Positions 59,653 through 64,000 of a DNA stretch of 64,000 nt are shown here, piece by piece. The position numbers and the translations under genes are program-made. Origin of the DNA: Nocardia sp. CY41 (lineage in GTDB: Bacteria; Actinomycetota; Actinomycetes; Mycobacteriales; Mycobacteriaceae); NCBI RefSeq assembly GCF_009829325.1, contig NZ_VUOS01000021.1, positions 124,001 to 188,000 of the forward strand. Direction: 5' to 3'. The notes beneath the pieces were generated by a model. It worked only from the letters and a program-made list of their open reading frames with translations. It was not told the DNA's origin and searched no databases. Every line of letters begins with the position of its first letter. Positions within the stretch are counted from its first letter, which is position 1.

Positions 59653-61950
59653 ATGCACCGAAACGGACCGAGCCGTGACATCGACGAGTCCGAGCTGACG
59701 GTGACCCCGCCCGAAGAGCAGGCCGCGGGCGTCACCGCCGTGGCGGTGGCGCTGAAACGCTCGATCGAGGAGATGGGCGTCGTGCGCACCGCCCGCACCT
59801 TGGCTCGGGTCAATCAGGTGCACGGCTTCGACTGCCCCGGATGCGCGTGGCCGGAGCCGACCGGCCATCGCAGGCCCGCCGAATTCTGCGAGAACGGCGC
59901 CAAGGCCGTCGCCGAAGAAGCCACGCTGCGCACGGTGACTCCGGAATTCTTCGCGGCTCACCCGGTGGCGGAGCTGAGTGAGAAGTCCGGCTATTGGCTC
60001 GGTCAGCAGGGCCGGCTGACCCACCCCATCGTGCTGCGGCCCGGCGACACCCACTATCGCCCCATCGCCTGGGACGACGCCTATCACCTGATCGCGGAGA
60101 CCCTGCGCGGCCTGGACTCGCCCGACGAGGCGGTGTTCTACACCTCCGGCCGCACCAGCAACGAGACCGCGTTCCTCTATCAGCTGCTGGTGCGCAGCTA
60201 CGGCACCAACAACCTGCCGGACTGCTCCAACATGTGTCACGAGTCCTCCGGCACGGCGCTGTCGGGCTCGATCGGAATCGGCAAGGGCTCGGTCTCCATC
60301 GACGACTTCGCCGAGGCCGACCTGATCGTGGTCGCGGGACAGAACCCGGGCACCAACCACCCGCGGATGCTCAGCGCGCTCGCCGCGGCCAAGGCCGCGG
60401 GCGCCCGGGTCGTCGCGATCAACCCCCTGCCGGAGACCGGGCTGCTGGGGTTCCGGGATCCGCAGACGGTCAAAGGCGTCACCACCGGTGTGCCGATTGC
60501 CGACGATTTCCTGCAGATCCGCCTCGGCGGGGATATGGCCCTGTTCCAAGCGCTGGGCCGGCTGCTGCTGGAAACCGAGGATCGCGCCCCGGGCACGGTG
60601 GTCGACCGGGCGTTCGTCGACGCCCACTGCGCCGGCTACGCGGAGTACGAAAAGCACGTGCGCGGGGTCGATCTCGCCACCGTCGAAGCGGCCACCGGTT
60701 TGAGCCGAGCCGAGCTCGAGCACACCGCAGAGGTGTTCGCGGGCGCGAGCAACATCATCGTGTGCTGGGCGATGGGCCTGACCCAGCAGGCGCATGCGGT
60801 GGCCACCATCGAGGAGGTCACCAACCTGCTGCTCTTGCGCGGCATGATCGGCAAACCCGGGGCGGGGGTGTGCCCGGTGCGCGGGCACTCCAACGTGCAG
60901 GGCGACCGCACCATGGGCATCTGGGAGAAGATGCCCGCCGCTTTCCTCGACGCGCTCGACCGCGAGTTCGGCATCGCCAGCCCGCGCGAGCACGGCTTCG
61001 ACACCGTCGCGGCCATCCGCGCCATGCGCGACGGACGCGCGAAGGTCTTCTTCGGCATGGGCGGCAACTTCGTCTCCGCCACTCCGGACACCGGCGTGAC
61101 CGAGGCCGCGCTGCGCGGCTGCGCGCTGACCGTGCAGGTCTCCACCAAACTCAATCGCAGCCACGTCGTGCACGGTCGCACCGCGCTCATCTTGCCGACG
61201 CTCGGGCGCACCGACCTCGACCTCGCGCCCGACGGCGGCAAACAGCAGGTCTCGGTGGAGGACTCGATGTCGATGGTGCACCTGTCCACCGGACGGCTGA
61301 AGCCGATCAGCGACCAGCTGCGCAGCGAAGTCGCCATCGTCTGCGAACTCGCCAGGGCGCTGTTCGGCCCCGAGCATCCGGTCCCATGGGCGCGCTTCGC
61401 CCGCGACTACGACCACATCCGCGACGCCATCGCTCGCGTCGTGCCCGGCTGCGCCGACTACAACACCAAGGTGCGCGCCCGCAACGGCTTCCAGCTTCCT
61501 CACCCGCCCCGCGACGCCCGCGAATTCCGCACCGCCACCGGCAAAGCCAACTTCGCGGTCAACGAGCTGAGCTGGCTGCCGGTCCCCGCGGGCAGGCTGA
61601 TCCTGCAAACCCTGCGCAGTCACGACCAGTACAACACCACCATCTACGGTCTCGACGACCGCTACCGCGGCATCCACAACGGCCGCAAAGTGGTGCTGGT
61701 CCATCCCGACGACATCGCCGCGTTCGGTTTCCGCGACGGCGATCTGGTCGATCTCGTCTCCGAATGGACCGACGGCACCGAACGCCGCGTCGAGGGCTTC
61801 CGCCTGGTCCCCTACCCCACCCCGCGCGGCAATGCCGCCGCCTACTATCCCGAGACCAATCCCCTCGTGCCGCTGGACCACGTCGCGAAACGCTCGAACA
61901 CACCGGTCTCCAAGGCGGTCACTATCCGTCTCGAGGCTGCACCGGCATGA
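59653..61950 (+). CDS. FdhF/YdeP-family molybdopterin oxidoreductase
   Basis: A 765-residue molybdoenzyme. FDCPGCAWPEP near residue 58 and FCENGAK near 77 supply Cys at the N-terminus. NMCHESSGTALSGSIGIG holds the likely Mo-ligand Cys. GQNPGTNHPRMLSALAAAKAAGARVVAINP and VCPVRGHSNVQGDRTMGI are molybdopterin-binding blocks, and YYPETNPLVPLDHVAKRSNTP closes the family pattern. These match E. coli YdeP and related formate-dehydrogenase-like proteins. It is followed by fdhD. The natural substrate of the YdeP group is unclear, so formate is not assured. Confidence 0.86.
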   Translation: MHRNGPSRDIDESELTVTPPEEQAAGVTAVAVALKRSIEEMGVVRTARTLARVNQVHGFDCPGCAWPEPTGHRRPAEFCENGAKAVAEEATLRTVTPEFFAAHPVAELSEKSGYWLGQQGRLTHPIVLRPGDTHYRPIAWDDAYHLIAETLRGLDSPDEAVFYTSGRTSNETAFLYQLLVRSYGTNNLPDCSNMCHESSGTALSGSIGIGKGSVSIDDFAEADLIVVAGQNPGTNHPRMLSALAAAKAAGARVVAINPLPETGLLGFRDPQTVKGVTTGVPIADDFLQIRLGGDMALFQALGRLLLETEDRAPGTVVDRAFVDAHCAGYAEYEKHVRGVDLATVEAATGLSRAELEHTAEVFAGASNIIVCWAMGLTQQAHAVATIEEVTNLLLLRGMIGKPGAGVCPVRGHSNVQGDRTMGIWEKMPAAFLDALDREFGIASPREHGFDTVAAIRAMRDGRAKVFFGMGGNFVSATPDTGVTEAALRGCALTVQVSTKLNRSHVVHGRTALILPTLGRTDLDLAPDGGKQQVSVEDSMSMVHLSTGRLKPISDQLRSEVAIVCELARALFGPEHPVPWARFARDYDHIRDAIARVVPGCADYNTKVRARNGFQLPHPPRDAREFRTATGKANFAVNELSWLPVPAGRLILQTLRSHDQYNTTIYGLDDRYRGIHNGRKVVLVHPDDIAAFGFRDGDLVDLVSEWTDGTERRVEGFRLVPYPTPRGNAAAYYPETNPLVPLDHVAKRSNTPVSKAVTIRLEAAPA

Positions 61951-62008
61951 GCGGTCAGGCCCGGAGGCGGCAGCGCAGCGTAACCACGCAGGGCGAGAGG
62001 CACAGCGC

Positions 62009-62848
62009 ATGAGTCGCGTCACCGCGCGCCGCCGGATGCGCAGGATCACTCCCGGCGCGGACATCCACCGCCCGGACACCCTCGCCGTCGAGGAGCCGCT
62101 GGAAATCCGCGTCGGCGGGCAGTCGCTGACGGTCACCATGCGCACCCCCGGCAACGACATCGATCTGGTGCACGGATTCCTGCTGAGCGAAGGCATCATC
62201 GGCTCCGCCGAGGACATCGTGGCGGCGCGTTACTGCGCGGGCACCGACGACCAGGGCCGCAATACCTACAACGTCCTCGACGTCACCCTGCGGACCCCCG
62301 TCCCGGTGCGGACCCGTTCCTTCCTCACCACCGGAGCCTGCGGGCTGTGCGGCAAGACCGCTCTGGACGAGGTCCGCACCCGCACCCGGTTCACCCTGCC
62401 ACCCGGCGGCCCCGCGGTGGACACCCGCGTCCTGGCCTCCATGCCGGACCGGTTGCGCGACCGTCAGTCCGTCTTCGACGCCACCGGCGGCCTGCACGCC
62501 GCGGGCCTGTTCACCCCCGGAGGCCGACCGCTGGCCGTGCGGGAGGACATCGGCAGACACAATGCCGTCGACAAGGCGATCGGCTGGGCGCTGCGCGAAA
62601 CCCGCATTCCCGCCCACGATCTCGTGCTGATCGTCAGCGGGCGCGCATCGTTCGAACTGGTGCAGAAGGCTGTCATGGCCGGGATTCCGATGCTCGGCGC
62701 GGTCTCGGCGCCGAGCTCGCTGGCGGTCGACCTCGCCACCGAGGCCGGCCTCACCCTGGTCGGATTCCTCCGTGGCGACACCATGAACGTCTACAGCGCC
62801 CCCGATCGGATCACCAGCGATCCAGAACCCGGCTCCATGTTGGCCTGA
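62009..62848 (+). CDS. fdhD: formate dehydrogenase accessory sulfurtransferase
   Basis: A 279-residue FdhD. GACGLCGKTALDEV carries the catalytic Cys pair (CGLC). VEEPLEIRVGG, TPGNDIDLVHGFLLSEGII, DIGRHNAVDKAIGWAL and LVSGRASFELVQKAVMAGIPML are standard. It passes sulfur to the molybdenum cofactor of its partner enzyme. Fifty-eight bases separate it from the molybdoenzyme stop. GAGAGG lies 10 bases upstream of the ATG. Confidence 0.94.
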   Translation: MSRVTARRRMRRITPGADIHRPDTLAVEEPLEIRVGGQSLTVTMRTPGNDIDLVHGFLLSEGIIGSAEDIVAARYCAGTDDQGRNTYNVLDVTLRTPVPVRTRSFLTTGACGLCGKTALDEVRTRTRFTLPPGGPAVDTRVLASMPDRLRDRQSVFDATGGLHAAGLFTPGGRPLAVREDIGRHNAVDKAIGWALRETRIPAHDLVLIVSGRASFELVQKAVMAGIPMLGAVSAPSSLAVDLATEAGLTLVGFLRGDTMNVYSAPDRITSDPEPGSMLA

Positions 62849-62928
62849 CTCACTATTGCCCGCGCCGGATGTCCGTTTTACCGTGACTGCACGGAGCCGA
62901 AACGGGTTCGGCGAGAACGGAGTGGCCG

Positions 62929-63510
62929 ATGCGGATCTCGGTGGAGGGGAACTCCGAGGGCCTGCGGGTACGAATGCGGTTCCAGCAGCACCGCCGCCTG
63001 TTGCTCACGCGGATCGTGCTGGCCGTCCTGGCGGTGCAAGGAGCGATCATCGGGCTCTGGGCCACCCTCGCGCCGCAGTCCTGGTACATCAGTTTTCCGG
63101 GGTTCGGCATCCGGTGGGTGGCAGCCGACGGCCCGTACAACCACCATCTGGCGGCCGACGTCGGATCCTTCTTCCTGGCGCTGACCGCGGTGACGATCGC
63201 CGCTCTGGTGGTCGACCGGACCACGGCGGCCCGCCTCGCGGGCGTCGGCTGGCTGACCTTCGGTGTCCCCCATTTCCTGTACCACGTCCTGCACCGGCCC
63301 GCCGGACTCGGCGCGGCGAGCCTCACCGCCGGCTTGGTCGCGGCATTCCTGCTCGTGGCCGGTGGAGCGGTCTGCGTCTCCCTACCGCCACGCGGCGACC
63401 TGCCCCTGTCGGATCCGCAGCCGGTCACCCTGCGTTTCCCGCGCCGCCGTCCACGCGCCTCCGCCGACCAGCGAGCCCGGGACGCCCGTGGGAGATCACC
63501 ACGGGCGTGA
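62929..63510 (+). CDS. small integral membrane protein
   Basis: A 193-residue protein with about four membrane segments: LTRIVLAVLAVQGAIIGLWATL, FFLALTAVTIAALVV, LAGVGWLTFGVPHFLYHVL and LTAGLVAAFLLVAGGAVCVSL. The loop between the first two, SWYISFPGFGIRWVAADGPYN, and the HLAADVGSFF start of the second segment look conserved. It ends in a basic disordered tail. A short DUF4345/DoxX-like layout is possible, but I do not recognise the family. Same strand as fdhD, 80 bases on. Confidence 0.75.
   Translation: MRISVEGNSEGLRVRMRFQQHRRLLLTRIVLAVLAVQGAIIGLWATLAPQSWYISFPGFGIRWVAADGPYNHHLAADVGSFFLALTAVTIAALVVDRTTAARLAGVGWLTFGVPHFLYHVLHRPAGLGAASLTAGLVAAFLLVAGGAVCVSLPPRGDLPLSDPQPVTLRFPRRRPRASADQRARDARGRSPRA
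63482..63508. terminator. hairpin at the convergent gene ends
   Basis: ACGCCCGTGG/CCACGGGCGT, 10 perfect pairs with a 7-base loop, covering the stop of the membrane protein. It lies 49 bases from the mIHF stop on the other strand and may end both transcripts. Confidence 0.6.
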
Positions 63511-63557
63511 TCCGGTGCCTCCGCGGATGACGCCGCGTGCGCCGAATTCCCCGCCCG

Positions 63558-63872
63558 TCAGTCCTTCAGCGCTTCGAGCAGTGCCGCGCGCTGGCGCGCG
63601 CCCAAACCACCGATGCGGCGGTCCTCGGGGATCTCCGCCTGGTCCATCAGCTTGGCGGCCTTCACCGGCCCGACACCGGGCAGTGCCTTGATCACCGCGG
63701 CCACCTTGGTCTTCTTGACCAGCTCGTCGGAGTCGGCCTTCTTCAGCAGGTCCGCGACCGAGACCTTGCCCGCCTTCACCTTGCCGATCAGTTCGGAGCG
63801 TGCCTTGCGGACCGCAGCCGCCTTGGCCAAGGCCTCGGTACGCTGCTCTGCGGTCATGGTAGGCAGTGCCAT
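63558..63872 (-). CDS. integration host factor, actinobacterial type (mIHF)
   Basis: A 104-residue mIHF. LPTMTAEQRTEALAKAAAVRKAR is the N-terminal helix, LIGKVKAGKVSVADLLKKA the middle, LPGVGPVKAAKLMDQAEI the helix-hairpin-helix DNA-binding part, and RRIGGLGARQRAALLEAL the C-terminus. GGAGGAG lies 3 bases before ATG 63872. In mycobacteria the mIHF gene is directly upstream of gmk and rpoZ. Here the downstream side is the convergent membrane protein, so it is either a second mIHF or the locus has moved. It bends DNA and shapes the nucleoid. Confidence 0.9.
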   Translation of the reverse strand: MALPTMTAEQRTEALAKAAAVRKARSELIGKVKAGKVSVADLLKKADSDELVKKTKVAAVIKALPGVGPVKAAKLMDQAEIPEDRRIGGLGARQRAALLEALKD

Positions 63873-64000
63873 GTCTCCTCCGCTTCCACTCGTCACTCGA
63901 ACGTCTGGTTGACCGGACCGAGTAAACAGCACGGCACCGGGTGCGCAAGCTCGACACACCGGGGCGCGAGCAGCGGAAATGGCGAGGAATCTCCCTGGTC

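Noticed and set aside
59230..62217. Long open frame antisense to the molybdoenzyme
   Set aside because: No ribosome site and no family match; explained by the GC-rich codon pattern of the real gene.
1..64000. CRISPR array, rRNA, tRNA, transposase, prophage genes
   Set aside because: I looked for regular spaced repeats, conserved tRNA arms, IS ends and DDE or integrase motifs and saw none; a tRNAscan or Infernal run would settle RNA genes.

Overview
The window is very GC-rich, densely coding DNA from an actinomycete of the order Mycobacteriales, most likely Nocardia or a close relative. Three observations point there. It carries the methylglucose-lipopolysaccharide genes octT and gpgP, an EspG/PPE-like type VII secretion locus, and a gene order that, as I recall it, follows Mycobacterium tuberculosis Rv2417c-Rv2421c, Rv2425c-Rv2427c, Rv2436, Rv2439c-Rv2448c and, separately, Rv2249c-Rv2252. 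No rRNA, tRNA, CRISPR array, prophage or insertion sequence was recognised.

Layout. 0-12 kb, minus strand: a tightly coupled group rsfS-gpgP-octT-degV (the last cut by the window edge) with nadD upstream; an Hsp90-like ATPase with a TPR protein; a YjbR-family protein; a MoxR ATPase with a VWA protein; and proA. 12-15.5 kb, plus strand: ribokinase, a glutamine-synthetase-like enzyme and a FluG-type amidohydrolase. 15.6-17.9 kb: the RNA ligase gene rtcB interrupted by a 342-residue intein at its active-site CHHN motif, followed by a large terminator-like hairpin.

18-36 kb is an accessory stretch. It holds an epoxide-hydrolase-like protein, a SLOG-fold protein, a RecQ helicase with a phosphoribosyltransferase-like tail, a small secreted protein, a PemK/MazF-type toxin-antitoxin pair with a palindrome at its start, a stand-alone LigD-type primase-polymerase, a 2-hydroxyacid dehydrogenase and a GrpB protein. 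It continues with a four-gene oxidative operon (esterase, SDR, diiron protein, Baeyer-Villiger-type monooxygenase) behind a promoter-like inverted repeat, a MerR regulator, an O-methyltransferase, a secreted protein, and the EspG-small helical protein-PPE-like trio. In M. tuberculosis proA and proB lie much closer together, so this block looks like lineage-specific growth between conserved anchors.

36-48.5 kb, minus strand: the conserved translation and growth block proB, obgE, rpmA-rplU, rne, ndk, a DUF4233 membrane protein, folC and valS. 48.8-51.3 kb: a thioredoxin-reductase-like flavoprotein divergent from an XRE-cupin regulator, then a P-loop protein. 51.3-56.2 kb: a lipid/glycerol locus, with a diacylglycerol-kinase-type enzyme and an AGPS-like FAD oxidase divergent from a TetR regulator and glpD around a shared operator-like dyad. 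56.2-64 kb: a GNAT acetyltransferase and a TetR regulator, an FHA protein with an unrecognised N-terminal domain, an FdhF/YdeP-type molybdoenzyme with its FdhD sulfurtransferase, a small membrane protein, and an mIHF nucleoid protein.

The points most worth following are the rtcB intein, the split FluG pair, the Hsp90-TPR pair, the diiron/Baeyer-Villiger operon with its operator, the RecQ-PRTase fusion beside a SLOG protein, and the long disordered N-terminus of OctT.
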